A DNA stretch of 19,701 nt from Nanobdellota archaeon (GCA_021818665.1 JAKATQ010000015.1:1-19701); one strand, 5' to 3'; shown: positions 6,984 to 14,799, counted from the first letter of the stretch. Made by a program: numbers and translations. The notes: generated from the letters alone by a model not told the origin.

Positions 6984-7378
6984 CAGACAACTATGGCCTT
7001 CAGGTTTTTAATGCTTTCCAGTTTGTTGTAGCAGTATCGGTCAAGGCTTATCTTCTTTATGTTGTTGAGGTAAAGAGTGGTGCTTTCGTTGTATACATCT
7101 ATAGAACCTATCGCTTCCACTAGACTGCCCCGCACTATGTCATTGAAAAGATTGAATAGCGGCTTCTGGAAGTGCGCAAGCACGGTGGAGAACGTGTCGT
7201 CTATGACGACGTAACCGCTTCCGCTCTCCTCGTTGAGCTCCAGCGCTGCTACGGACCCGACCACATGCAGCCTGTAGACCTTTTTGTCTTTTGCGAGGAT
7301 GAAGTTGCCTTCCTCATCCACTCCGCGCTCGGTCCCCTTGAGTATCGACAATGGCAGCATGAAATACGTGTAATTCAT
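6983..7378 (-). CDS. Small OB-fold-like protein, unrecognised
   Basis: The 131-aa product reads like one OB fold. It has a first strand pair KVYRLHVVGSVAALELN, the common strand-turn YVVIDDTFSTVLAHF, then a helix, and a closing GSLVEAIGSIDVYNESTTLYLNNIKKIS. OB domains of the RPA32/Stn1 kind share this rhythm (DD-T, then G-VEAIG-I), so nucleic-acid binding is a reasonable inference. I cannot name the family. It starts 6 nt behind mcm and overlaps aIF2-beta, so it belongs to the same transcript. A single-strand DNA binding or helicase-accessory role would fit the place; a translation-linked role is equally possible. Confidence 0.8.
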   Translation of the reverse strand: MNYTYFMLPLSILKGTERGVDEEGNFILAKDKKVYRLHVVGSVAALELNEESGSGYVVIDDTFSTVLAHFQKPLFNLFNDIVRGSLVEAIGSIDVYNESTTLYLNNIKKISLDRYCYNKLESIKNLKAIVV

Positions 7379-7384
7379 AATGGA

Positions 7385-9418
7385 TCATCCCAATAGCTGT
7401 ACGAAGCCGTTCTTGGGCTCGAATATCTCCCCCTCTTTCTTCAGCATCTGGACGGCTTCCTCTGCGTCGTCCTTTGATATCCCTCTCTTAGCGGCGTCTT
7501 CGACTATCTTAGATATCGAAAGGAGTTGTCCCTTCGGCAGCGACTCTGCCGCCGCCTTTATTATAGATCTGACGGTTATCACGTTCCCTCTCTTGGAAGT
7601 CGATATGCCGGTGACTATCCTGTCGATGTCGTATTTGCCAGTGCTCGGGTCGTATCCGACGTCGCCGAGGTAGGCGCTCGTAAGGTCTATCGCCCTGCGC
7701 GCGTCGTCCATGGTCGCATATTCCGACAGCCTGACCTTTGCGCTCGCCTCAGTGAGCCTGACGAGCGCGTCTATCTGCCTCGGCGTTATCGCTATCGGCC
7801 TCACTCCCTCGCCTTCTTCATAGCTTTGGCCGCGCATCTTAAGGAAAAACTCCTCGATGGCCTTGCTCGCTTCTTCGGACAGCTTTGGTTTGCAGGACCT
7901 TTTGGCGTAGGCTATGTACTTCTTCATGAAAGACGTGTCTATGGGCGGTTTGTTCTTGTCCAGGTTCTTGTTCGATTCAAGTATCATTTCCACCAGACGT
8001 TTGTCCCTTTCCAGGTCCTTTTTGTCGCGCATTATGAATATCAGATCGAAGCGGCTTATCAATGTGGGCAGAAGGTCTATCTGCGAAGCTATAGCAGTGT
8101 ACTGATCGAACCTGCCTAGCTTCGGATTCGCGGCGGCCAACACGCTGGTGCGCGCGGTAAGGGTGGCGTGTATGTTAGCTTTGGAGATGCTGATGGTCTG
8201 CTGCTCAAGGCCCTCATGAAGAGCCTGTCTGTCTTCCTCGTTCATCTTGTCTATCTCGTCAAGAGCCAGCAGACCATCGCTGGTCAGAGGGAGCGCGCCG
8301 GCTTCGAGGACGTAAGCTTTGGTAGTCTCGTCTTTTTGTATCGTAGCCGTTATCCCTGCCTTACTGGCCCCCATCCCGGTCACGTACCTGGATTTAGGCG
8401 CGATGCCGCTAACGTATCTGAGCATCGCGCTTTTCGCCGTACCGGGGTCTCCGACGAGAAGGATGTGGACGTCGCCCCTTTTCACTTCTGTCCCTTCAGA
8501 GTTCTCCTTTCTCACGCCGCCGAAAAGCTGCATCACTATTGCTTCCTTTACGTGGTCGTATCCGAAGATGTTCGGGGCTATCGAGTCCCTGAATTTATTG
8601 TAGATTAACTTGTCGTTAGCCAGCGCCTTTATCTCGGCTTCGTCCGCTTTCGAGACCTCGATGTCCTCAAACGCCAGCTGGGCAGGTTCGATGTAAAGAG
8701 CTTCTATGAATATCTCGGAGTTCCTTAGCCGCTTCCCGTTGACCAGCACCGACCTCTCCTTTATTATCCCAGACACTATCACTTTGTTCCCGGGCACGAT
8801 GTTCCTCTCGAACTTTGGTTCGACAAGGTCGCCCTTAAGATAGACATCCATGTGCTCTGGCTGCGCGCCGCCTTCCAAGTCCTCCGGGGCCTCTTCCAGC
8901 GCTATGCGCTGCTGGTCTATGAGTTCCTTGTGCTCTATCTTGAAACGACCGCTCTTTCCGCAACCAGGGCAAACGGACGGGGCTTTTACCTCTGCCTCCG
9001 GCTGGGGCACTTTTGTTACGTATCCGCACAACTGGCACTCGAAATCTATCCTGTTTGCAATGGGTCTGACGCTGGTGGCAAGCCTTATCAATCCCTTGGT
9101 CTGGACGAGCCTGCCTATGTGCTTGCTGCGTATTTCCCTTAGGAGCTGCTCGCAGGTCTCAGGTAGCCCCTTTAGTCGGACTTCCAGGTTCATCTGCTTG
9201 TATGCAGGACCCAGTTCGTCTATGTAGTGCTTTATGTTCTCAAGCGCCTCTTCCGGATTTCCAAGGACGTAGTCGCCAAGCTCTGGAGAAAAACTGTCGA
9301 TGTCGTTTTTCATGTCTATGGCGACGGAGGCCTTGTTCGTAGACAGCATGTCTCTAAGCCTTCCGCTAAGCTTCTTGTCTATGAAAGAAACTATCAGTTC
9401 ATCGATGTCTGATTTCAT
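7385..9418 (-). CDS. mcm: Replicative DNA helicase MCM
   Basis: MCM forms the ring helicase that unwinds DNA at archaeal replication forks. The 677-aa product is complete and has no intein. The N-terminal domain carries a zinc ribbon C128-x2-C131...C150-x2-C153. The AAA+ core follows: Walker A GDPGTAKS with K329, Walker B LALDEIDKM with D387-E388, sensor 1 in LAAANP, and the arginine finger in SRFD at R456. A C-terminal winged-helix segment ends at KNGFVQLLG. Length is usual for archaeal MCM. It leads an operon with an OB-fold protein, aIF2-beta and DUF424, all overlapping or a few nt apart. An AT-rich string lies at about 9427-9440, rather close to the ATG for a classical TATA box. Confidence 0.97.
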   Translation of the reverse strand: MKSDIDELIVSFIDKKLSGRLRDMLSTNKASVAIDMKNDIDSFSPELGDYVLGNPEEALENIKHYIDELGPAYKQMNLEVRLKGLPETCEQLLREIRSKHIGRLVQTKGLIRLATSVRPIANRIDFECQLCGYVTKVPQPEAEVKAPSVCPGCGKSGRFKIEHKELIDQQRIALEEAPEDLEGGAQPEHMDVYLKGDLVEPKFERNIVPGNKVIVSGIIKERSVLVNGKRLRNSEIFIEALYIEPAQLAFEDIEVSKADEAEIKALANDKLIYNKFRDSIAPNIFGYDHVKEAIVMQLFGGVRKENSEGTEVKRGDVHILLVGDPGTAKSAMLRYVSGIAPKSRYVTGMGASKAGITATIQKDETTKAYVLEAGALPLTSDGLLALDEIDKMNEEDRQALHEGLEQQTISISKANIHATLTARTSVLAAANPKLGRFDQYTAIASQIDLLPTLISRFDLIFIMRDKKDLERDKRLVEMILESNKNLDKNKPPIDTSFMKKYIAYAKRSCKPKLSEEASKAIEEFFLKMRGQSYEEGEGVRPIAITPRQIDALVRLTEASAKVRLSEYATMDDARRAIDLTSAYLGDVGYDPSTGKYDIDRIVTGISTSKRGNVITVRSIIKAAAESLPKGQLLSISKIVEDAAKRGISKDDAEEAVQMLKKEGEIFEPKNGFVQLLG

Positions 9419-9502
9419 ATTCTAGTTTAATATATACATAGCATCGGGGCGTTCTTAAGCGTTATTGAAAAACATGACAGCATTAAAAACGCCTTGTGAA
9501 AA
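9419..9502. other. Gap upstream of mcm
   Basis: This 84-nt stretch must contain the mcm promoter. The only strong AT block, tatatatt-like at about 9427-9440, sits about 16 nt before the ATG, so either transcription starts within the coding region's first codons or another weaker box at about 9452-9460 is used. Confidence 0.4.
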
Positions 9503-9685
9503 TCAGCTAACTATGTACCAGAACGTCGTATTGCCGTAAATCGAGCTATTAGACGCTGATATGACCGTGGGATTTGTTATGCTGGCCATCGATGACATCC
9601 TGTCGCAGAGGGCACGCGTCAGATGGGGCGGTTTTGTGCGCCCCGTCCTCGTTTGCTCAAAGATAGTATGGTTCTTGCCAAGCAT
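9503..9685 (-). CDS. Doubtful 60-aa ORF, possible remnant of a surface protein
   Basis: The frame starts 7 nt after the PAP2 stop codon, which would suit a small operon gene. The product has no signal peptide. Its last third (TNPTVISASNSSIYGNTTFWYIVS is the region) carries two sequons and aromatic residues much like the extracellular proteins in this window, while its first half looks like unselected sequence with a GC-rich inverted repeat (ggggcg/cgcccc). It may be the decayed C-terminal end of a larger secreted protein, a real short peptide, or noise. Confidence 0.25.
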   Translation of the reverse strand: MLGKNHTIFEQTRTGRTKPPHLTRALCDRMSSMASITNPTVISASNSSIYGNTTFWYIVS

Positions 9686-9692
9686 ATCATAC

Positions 9693-10139
9693 TCACACGA
9701 AGAGGTACAGGAGCGCGTAGCCTATCAAAAAACCTATCAGCGCCCCGGCGGCCACGTCCCTGGGATAGTGCGACTTTATGTAGAGCCTGCTGTATATGAC
9801 GGCCAGGGCGAAAACGAGGAACGGGGCGGCTAAAAGACCGTTTGACAGGAAGCCGACAAAGAACATGGATATGGAAGCGTGCGTCGAAGGGAAACTCCTT
9901 TTGTTTATGCTGAACCCTCTCCTATAGAATGCCCTTTCCATCGCAGCGTGAGGGCGTCTCTCTTTGAACAGCAGTTTAAGGCTTTCAGAGACGCCTGTGG
10001 TGAAAAGGACCCCGAAAGCGAGCAGCGCCCCCATCCGTATGGAAGGCGACAATACGAATACAATCAGGAATTCTAAAAAAAAGACCTCCACCGCGTACTT
10101 CTCTATGCGCAGAGAGAATTTCCTGAAATAATCTTTCAT
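9693..10139 (-). CDS. PAP2-family membrane phosphatase
   Basis: The 148-aa integral membrane protein has all three motifs of the PAP2/acid phosphatase superfamily: K55-x6-R62-P63, P84-S85-T86-H87, and S117-R118-x5-H124-x3-D128. H87 and H124 are the expected acid/base and nucleophile residues. About four to five hydrophobic segments surround them. Known members remove phosphate from lipid phosphates or from polyprenyl pyrophosphate, and the latter would feed the carrier used for surface glycosylation. The substrate here cannot be read from the sequence. Its ATG overlaps the stop codon of the TrkA-N gene as ATGA, so the two are co-translated. Confidence 0.92.
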   Translation of the reverse strand: MKDYFRKFSLRIEKYAVEVFFLEFLIVFVLSPSIRMGALLAFGVLFTTGVSESLKLLFKERRPHAAMERAFYRRGFSINKRSFPSTHASISMFFVGFLSNGLLAAPFLVFALAVIYSRLYIKSHYPRDVAAGALIGFLIGYALLYLFV

Positions 10140-10849
10140 TGTTTCTTTCTGGACCTTTCCGCGAGATAGACCATCCTGTCGGCCCCTACTATCTCCGGGA
10201 GCACTATCTCGGTGGCGCCCAGCTGTCTGAACTTATTTATGTTCTTTATGGCATTGCATCTGGTTATTATCTTCACGTTCTTGTTGGCCGTCCTCGCGTT
10301 GAGGACCACTAAGAAATTGTCGATGTCCTCTCCGAGGCACGCGAATATCGCGACGGCCTGTCTGACATTGACCATCTTGAACGATTTTTCCTCCAGAGCA
10401 GTCTCCCTTAGGACCTTAAAACCAAGTCTTTTCAATTCTATCGCACGCGTCTCATCCGTTTCCAGGATTATCGCCTGCTGATGCCGTTCCCTAAGCAAGG
10501 CTGCGACGCGCTCGCCTATCCGCCCGCCGCCGCATATTATGGTGTGGTTTTTGAGCCTCAAAGTCTGAGCCATATATATAACACCTCCAAATTCATTCCT
10601 TATAAACGTTATGAAAAATTCCAGCAGATAGACCGCGAAGACCCCGATAAAAAGGGAAAGGAACAGCAGTATAGGGCCGAAATTGGACTTGAAATTGAAC
10701 GTCTCCAGGGCCGTGAGCACTTGCTGGCCCGCCGCAGTGCCGCTTATGTTCTGCTCGCTGGCTATGAGGACTATCAGCACGGTGAATATAGTGACCAAGA
10801 CGGCGCTGGCTATCACGACCTTCTGGCCCATCTCCCGCATGGTGTCCAT
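10136..10849 (-). CDS. Membrane protein with TrkA-N (RCK) domain, channel-like
   Basis: The 237-aa product has two membrane helices (about 11-31 and 57-82) and a cytosolic Rossmann domain with HTIICGGGRIGERVA; the G-x-G-x2-G-type loop is at 107-112. An acidic residue at the end of the second strand (ILETDE) would bind the ribose of NAD or a related nucleotide. This is the layout of a two-helix K+ channel with an RCK regulator. However, the pore loop between the helices (SEQNISGTAAGQQVLTALET region) lacks a TxGYG-like selectivity filter. It may be a degenerate channel, a sensor, or a channel of other selectivity. A TATA box at 10869-10883 lies 27 nt before the ATG. Confidence 0.85.
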   Translation of the reverse strand: MDTMREMGQKVVIASAVLVTIFTVLIVLIASEQNISGTAAGQQVLTALETFNFKSNFGPILLFLSLFIGVFAVYLLEFFITFIRNEFGGVIYMAQTLRLKNHTIICGGGRIGERVAALLRERHQQAIILETDETRAIELKRLGFKVLRETALEEKSFKMVNVRQAVAIFACLGEDIDNFLVVLNARTANKNVKIITRCNAIKNINKFRQLGATEIVLPEIVGADRMVYLAERSRKKQ

Positions 10850-10868
10850 GGGAATTATAGCAGTCGGG

Positions 10869-10883
10869 CTTTAATAAATATCG
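10869..10883 (-). promoter_or_regulatory. TATA box of the TrkA-N/PAP2 operon
   Basis: On the minus strand gatatttattaaagc is centred about 27 nt before the ATG at 10849, which fits a leaderless transcript carrying both genes. Confidence 0.5.
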
Positions 10884-10901
10884 ATGGTAGAAAGCGGGCG
10901 T

Positions 10902-11213
10902 TTACTGGCCTATGAACTCCATCTCTATATTGACTTCCTTCGGCACTACGGTCTTCATTATGAGGTGGAGAGCTTTGGGATCCGCCTGCATGTCTATTAT
11001 CCTTTTATGCAGCCGAAGCTCCCAAGTCTCATAGGTTTCCCTTCCTGAGCCGGCTGGTGCCCTTCTAGTCGTGACTCTTATTCTCTTCGTAGGAGTAGGT
11101 ACGGGACCAGTTATAGTCGTGCCTAACTTTTTGGATATTTCTACTATGCCGTCACAGACTTTCTTTAGTTTCACTGCGTCAGTCGATGTCAGTTTTATTC
11201 TCGCTTTTTGCAT
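10902..11213 (-). CDS. rpsJ: 30S ribosomal protein S10
   Basis: S10 is in the head of the small subunit. The 103-aa product has the archaeal/eukaryotic S20e-like features: ARIKLTSTDAVKLKKVCDGI, GPVPTPTKRIRVTTRRAPAGSG, ETWELRLHKRIIDM and the tail VPKEVNIEMEFIG. In many archaea rpsJ follows the EF-1-alpha gene; here the upstream gene is an unrelated unknown and rpsJ has its own TATA box (11241-11252), centred 34 nt before the ATG. It therefore appears to be transcribed alone. Confidence 0.96.
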   Translation of the reverse strand: MQKARIKLTSTDAVKLKKVCDGIVEISKKLGTTITGPVPTPTKRIRVTTRRAPAGSGRETYETWELRLHKRIIDMQADPKALHLIMKTVVPKEVNIEMEFIGQ

Positions 11214-11240
11214 AAGGTATTTTTAATAAAGTAGAGTCTA

Positions 11241-11252
11241 AGTATTTAAATC
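11241..11252 (-). promoter_or_regulatory. TATA box of rpsJ
   Basis: Minus-strand gatttaaatact centred 34 nt before the rpsJ ATG, just behind the stop codon of the upstream gene at 11272. Confidence 0.5.
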
Positions 11253-11271
11253 TTTTTTGCGGAGCAGCACG

Positions 11272-11655
11272 TTAAGAATCGCTATTTGCTGTCGATGGTA
11301 TTCTTTGGCATGTAACGGTTTTTATCCCTTCGCGGCTTATCTCCAGCGCGCTGCGGTCGCCAATCAGGATGGTGAATGATTCGCACAGAGGAAACTTGTC
11401 TGCGTAGTCGGGAGAACCGCGTTTCCAGCGTCTTTCAGCACGGTCGTTCACAAGGCTTATGAACTGTTCTCTCGCAGCTCTGTCGTCCAATATGCTGAGA
11501 TAATCGCTGAGCTTTACGTCGTAACTGCGGCGCAGTGCGTATTCCGATATGCCAATCGATATCACGTATATGGTCTTTTTTCTCGAGTCGTACATGTATC
11601 TTATCGAATCGTCGAAAGCCTCGACAAGCCTTTCCAAGCCGCCGTCCGCCATCAT
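11272..11655 (-). CDS. Unrecognised small soluble protein
   Basis: The 127-aa product has no membrane segment, no signal peptide and no motif I know. It begins with an acidic helix (LERLVEAFDDSIRYMYD), a beta strand (KTIYVISIGI), a helical middle with many charged residues, and a second beta-rich part (ESFTILIGDRSALEI) before a polar tail. Two ATG codons in tandem (11655 and 11652) make the start ambiguous by one residue. A TATA-like gctttatttatac at about 11672-11684 lies some 23-27 nt upstream, typical of the leaderless genes here. It is divergent from the L7Ae operon. Confidence 0.75.
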   Translation of the reverse strand: MMADGGLERLVEAFDDSIRYMYDSRKKTIYVISIGISEYALRRSYDVKLSDYLSILDDRAAREQFISLVNDRAERRWKRGSPDYADKFPLCESFTILIGDRSALEISREGIKTVTCQRIPSTANSDS

Positions 11656-11718
11656 ATTACGAGCGTTTTTGGGTATAAATAAAGCTTTTCGTCGTCTGGC
11701 GCAACCGGCGCGTAAAAA

Positions 11719-11767
11719 GCTTATAAATAGTAAGACCTATATTAGTAAATCAGTAAATTTTGGAGGT
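11719..11767 (+). promoter_or_regulatory. Promoter and Shine-Dalgarno site of the L7Ae operon
   Basis: A TATA box gcttataaata (11719-11729) predicts a start near 11750-11755. The leader contains GGAGGT at 11762-11767, 8 nt before the ATG at 11776, one of the clearest ribosome binding sites in the window. Confidence 0.65.
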
Positions 11768-11775
11768 AGCAGATT

Positions 11776-12126
11776 ATGGCAGATGAAGCTGAAAAAAAGG
11801 ACGTAGACCGACAGGTCTATTCCCTGTTAGAGAAGATAAGATCCAAGTCCGGGGTCATACGAAAAGGAGTGAACGAGGTCACTAAGGCCCTCGAGAGATC
11901 GCAAGCAAAACTAGTCGTGTACGCTTCCGACGTTTCTCCGAAAGAGATAGTGATGCATCTTCCACTACTTGCGAAGGACAGGAACGTGCCAAGCGTGGCG
12001 GTCAAGAGCAGGATGGAGCTCGGCAAAGCGTCAGGGGTCAGCGTACCAGCATCCGCCATAGCCGTTATAAGTGCTGGCGAGGAAGCACACGCTCTGGAAG
12101 AATTCGTGATTAAGAATCTGAAATAA
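11776..12126 (+). CDS. rpl7ae: 50S ribosomal protein L7Ae
   Basis: L7Ae binds kink-turn RNA. In archaea it serves in the ribosome, in box C/D and H/ACA guide RNPs, and in RNase P. The 116-aa product has the full family core: [58 protein letters not shown] and VPASAIAVI. The basic loop KGVNEVTK that contacts the kink-turn is intact. It heads the operon L7Ae-S28e-L24e, a conserved archaeal arrangement, with a strong Shine-Dalgarno site and 4-nt gaps between the genes. L7Ae in other archaea can bind its own leader; the short leader here shows no clear kink-turn. Confidence 0.96.
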   Translation: MADEAEKKDVDRQVYSLLEKIRSKSGVIRKGVNEVTKALERSQAKLVVYASDVSPKEIVMHLPLLAKDRNVPSVAVKSRMELGKASGVSVPASAIAVISAGEEAHALEEFVIKNLK

Positions 12127-12130
12127 CGAT

Positions 12131-12397
12131 ATGAAAGCAGTAAGGCAGAAGGAGAAGGGCCCTCAGAAACAGCAACAGCGCGTTTCGATGGAGGGTAGCG
12201 CAGAAGGCTATCCTTCTGAAGTCATCGAGATAGTCGGCAGGCACGGTGTGGCAGGCGAAGTGACGCAGGTAAGATGCAAAGTGCTCGCTGGTTTTGACAA
12301 GGACAAGATAATAAGGCGCAATGTAAAAGGCCCGGTGATCGTGGGCGACATACTTATGTTAAAAGAGACCGAGATGGAGGCTCTGCCAATAAGATGA
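12131..12397 (+). CDS. rps28e: 30S ribosomal protein S28e
   Basis: S28e lies in the small-subunit platform near the mRNA exit. The family core is clear: [26 protein letters not shown], then [22 protein letters not shown]. The form starting at 12131 has 88 residues, about 19 more than typical S28e, with a basic Gln-rich N-terminus ([10 protein letters not shown]). An in-frame ATG at 12188 would give 69 residues, the usual length. Neither start has a strong Shine-Dalgarno site. I chose the first because it lies 4 nt behind L7Ae, matching the tight packing of this operon, but the inner start is a serious alternative. Confidence 0.93.
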   Translation: MKAVRQKEKGPQKQQQRVSMEGSAEGYPSEVIEIVGRHGVAGEVTQVRCKVLAGFDKDKIIRRNVKGPVIVGDILMLKETEMEALPIR

Positions 12398-12401
12398 CCG
12401 T

Positions 12402-12560
12402 ATGAAATGTTCTTTCTGCAAATCCGGGATAAGACGTGGGACCGGCATGATGTACGCCAAGGTCGACGGCACTGTATACAATTTCTGCAGCGGGCGCTGT
12501 ATGGACTACACGCTGTCTAAGAAGGACCCGCGCAAGTTCAAGTGGGCTCAAAACGGATAA
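12402..12560 (+). CDS. rpl24e: 50S ribosomal protein L24e
   Basis: This 52-aa product is a zinc-ribbon ribosomal protein of the large subunit. It begins MKCSFCKSGIRRGTGMMYAK and shows the four zinc ligands C3, C6, C29 and C33 (C-x2-C ... C-x3-C, the second pair in FCSGRC). KDPRKFKWAQ ends it. It follows S28e by 4 nt, as in many archaea. It is short even for archaeal L24e but includes all conserved parts. The nucleoside diphosphate kinase gene that often follows in other archaea is absent; a surface protein gene comes next. Confidence 0.94.
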   Translation: MKCSFCKSGIRRGTGMMYAKVDGTVYNFCSGRCMDYTLSKKDPRKFKWAQNG

Positions 12561-12584
12561 ATAAACCACTATCCAATCAATTGG

Positions 12585-13421
12585 ATGATGAACCGAAAGG
12601 GGATGACAAAATTCGTAGAGTACATAATTGCAATAATCATAATAATACCTGTCCTTCTTGTTATACTGTATATACTTATCTTCGGTGTTGGCAGCATCAA
12701 GCAGCAGGTACAGTCCGTGTCGGCGTACGTCACGCAGACGATGACGGCGCTCACGACAGGGACGTCTGTGCTCCTGCCAGGGCTGTCTCCCGTGCTCGGC
12801 AGCGGCGATTTCATGGGACAATTTTACGGCAGCCCGGCGTGCATATCTCTTCTCGACCAGCTGTCTCGCGCTGGGAAACTAGTTTCTCCGAACAATCCCG
12901 CGACAATGGCCGGCCAGTTTTTCATGTGCGTCGGCTCGTATGGAGATTTCTCGACTCCGTCGGCAGGAAAAGACGACTGGTCCAATCTTCCTGCGGTTTC
13001 GGACAATGCGTCGTTCCCAAACTGGTTCCCCGCATACCAAGAACTCAATTCCAAGAACAGTCCTAATTCATCTGGTCTAAACGGTTCCCTCGGCACACTT
13101 TCGTTCTTCGAAGACATAGGCAATGCCTCCGCAGCACTAAGCAGTCTGTGCGTATCATTCTTCAACGCGTCCGTAGTGATAAACGGTGTAAATTACGGAT
13201 ACGGCATACCCTCCGCCTACATAAATAGTCTTTCGTGCACACCATACAGTAACAACGGAAAGCCGATCTTCATAAGCGTCACACCGTTCGGAGGATGCGG
13301 TTCCGGCTGCTCCAACAATCCGTTCGGGTTGCTGCACGGGAACAACGTTGGCTTCAATCTGCAGACATGCAGTTACGTCCCGAACAGTCCAGCTCTAACG
13401 TGTCAAGAGAGTGTTTCGTGA
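12585..13421 (+). CDS. Membrane-anchored surface protein, pilin-like N-terminus
   Basis: The 278-aa product starts with a short basic segment (MMNRKGMTKFVEY) and one very hydrophobic helix (about 14-36). A glutamate just before the helix and a preceding K-G recall class III (type IV pilin-like) signal peptides, though the cleavage context is not canonical. The remainder is a large polar domain rich in Ser, Asn, Pro and Gly, with several sequons and about eight cysteines, including a GGCGSGCSNN loop, so disulphides outside the cell are likely. I cannot name the family. A TATA-like gataaataaa at 12556-12564 would permit a leaderless start. The next gene begins at its stop codon, so the two probably work together on the cell surface. 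Confidence 0.85.
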   Translation: MMNRKGMTKFVEYIIAIIIIIPVLLVILYILIFGVGSIKQQVQSVSAYVTQTMTALTTGTSVLLPGLSPVLGSGDFMGQFYGSPACISLLDQLSRAGKLVSPNNPATMAGQFFMCVGSYGDFSTPSAGKDDWSNLPAVSDNASFPNWFPAYQELNSKNSPNSSGLNGSLGTLSFFEDIGNASAALSSLCVSFFNASVVINGVNYGYGIPSAYINSLSCTPYSNNGKPIFISVTPFGGCGSGCSNNPFGLLHGNNVGFNLQTCSYVPNSPALTCQESVS

Positions 13422-13422
13422 T

Positions 13423-14799
13423 ATGGACCTTACGCTAGAAGGGATACTGATGATACTGCTGATAGCCATAATCGTGATATTCATAGTGCTCAGCCTGATA
13501 AACTTCTTCACGCCTAACAGTTCCTTTTATTATTACACCGATCTAGTTTCTATGGCAAACCATGGTTGTTTGTCTGCACAGCAGTCGTCCAACATACAAC
13601 TGAACAATCCGAACGCAGTCGTGTTCCAAGTATATGACAATTCTACATGCAATGCGACACTGTCCGCGAACAGGAACATCTTCGAAGCGAACGCGTCCTA
13701 TGACGGCGCTGTTTCGTACGGTAAATACCTTCTGTGTTACGCCCCCTCTCCCAATCTGCCAGGATACGCACAGTCACAACAATACTATCTAAAGCAGCCA
13801 GGGGCCTCTATATCAGCCATAGGACCGGACTTCTTTTATCCGCTTGCATCGTCTAACACAGCGACAAAGGCAGTAGATAACATAAGCTACTTGAATGCGG
13901 GACCGCTCAGCGAATATTCCCCCATGAATGAGATAGGCATGCCTGCGATCCAAACGAATCTAAGCTACGATGCACAATATGGCACAACGTTAGTCCTTGC
14001 GTATTCTAATGCGACTTATCCGGGTATCCCGTCCGCGATGCGCCTAATGAATGGGTCTTTATACACGTTCGTATTGACCGCTTCAGCCAACGTATCCGCG
14101 AACTTTAACCTATTTATCGACGGCATTTCAGTATCCGCTGGAAAATACTCACGGGGTCCGACTCCGCTGGTCGCACATCTATCGTCTCCTACTAAAGCAG
14201 CAGTAAGCTCCGTGTCACTGGAAGTGCAACCGATAAAAGTCGGTACTGGAGGACTCAATCCACCGTTCACTTATCAGTTCAATTTAACAGCAGTTCCTAT
14301 ATCCAATCCAGCGCAGCCTTATTATGACGCCGTGCTAGCATCACAATGCACTAACATAGTCAACAAAGTAAAACAAGGTGTATTCACCAACGGCAGCATC
14401 GTCTGCGCTCCGATATCGTGCGGTGGGAATTCTTTTATGCTTACCGACACACAGAACAGACCGCTTCTCAGCCTATATGGTGGCACATATAACTATTTTG
14501 CTATACAATCCGGTGACGGCGTTTTGCAGATAATCAATCCCAACAGTGAAAACGTTGTCGATTACCCGATAGTGGGTAATGAGATGCAGACCGTTTTTAC
14601 CGAGGCCGGTCTTCCGATAGGGTATCAATGGAGCGTAGACTACGATGGAGTAGTGGAGACAGAGATGGCGCCTAATAGCATAAGCTTTTTGACTCCACCG
14701 GGCACGTTCAGCTATACAGTGCAAGCCGAATCTTACTCTGCATCACCGTCTTCTGGAAGCTCGGTAGCGGGATCTAGTCAAATAATATCGTTTACGTAG
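13423..14799 (+). CDS. Membrane-anchored surface protein with C-terminal FTEAGLP-type domain
   Basis: From the ATG at 13423 the product has 458 residues. An in-frame GTG at 13411 would add four. I prefer the ATG because it lies one base after the upstream stop codon and places MDLTLEGILM directly before the membrane helix (about 8-30). A long Ser/Asn/Tyr-rich extracellular part with many sequons follows, with several cysteines. The last ~70 residues form a recognisable small beta domain: F-TEAGLPIGYQWSV, then DG, ISFLTPPGTFSYTV, and YSASPSSGSSVAG. Such domains recur, often in tandem, in surface proteins and thermopsin-related proteins of acidophilic archaea. Role in adhesion or the cell envelope is inference. 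Confidence 0.87.
   Translation: MDLTLEGILMILLIAIIVIFIVLSLINFFTPNSSFYYYTDLVSMANHGCLSAQQSSNIQLNNPNAVVFQVYDNSTCNATLSANRNIFEANASYDGAVSYGKYLLCYAPSPNLPGYAQSQQYYLKQPGASISAIGPDFFYPLASSNTATKAVDNISYLNAGPLSEYSPMNEIGMPAIQTNLSYDAQYGTTLVLAYSNATYPGIPSAMRLMNGSLYTFVLTASANVSANFNLFIDGISVSAGKYSRGPTPLVAHLSSPTKAAVSSVSLEVQPIKVGTGGLNPPFTYQFNLTAVPISNPAQPYYDAVLASQCTNIVNKVKQGVFTNGSIVCAPISCGGNSFMLTDTQNRPLLSLYGGTYNYFAIQSGDGVLQIINPNSENVVDYPIVGNEMQTVFTEAGLPIGYQWSVDYDGVVETEMAPNSISFLTPPGTFSYTVQAESYSASPSSGSSVAGSSQIISFT

Noticed and set aside
7526..8608. Plus-strand frames of 197 and 146 codons inside mcm
   Set aside because: Antisense shadows of the conserved helicase core; no family features.
10481..10915. Plus-strand 144-codon frame opposite the TrkA-N gene
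   Set aside because: The opposite strand encodes clear membrane helices and a nucleotide-binding loop; this frame has shadow composition.
12585..12591. Box C-like ATGATGA of a possible C/D guide RNA
   Set aside because: It is the tandem start codon of the surface protein gene, and no box D with suitable guide spacing follows.
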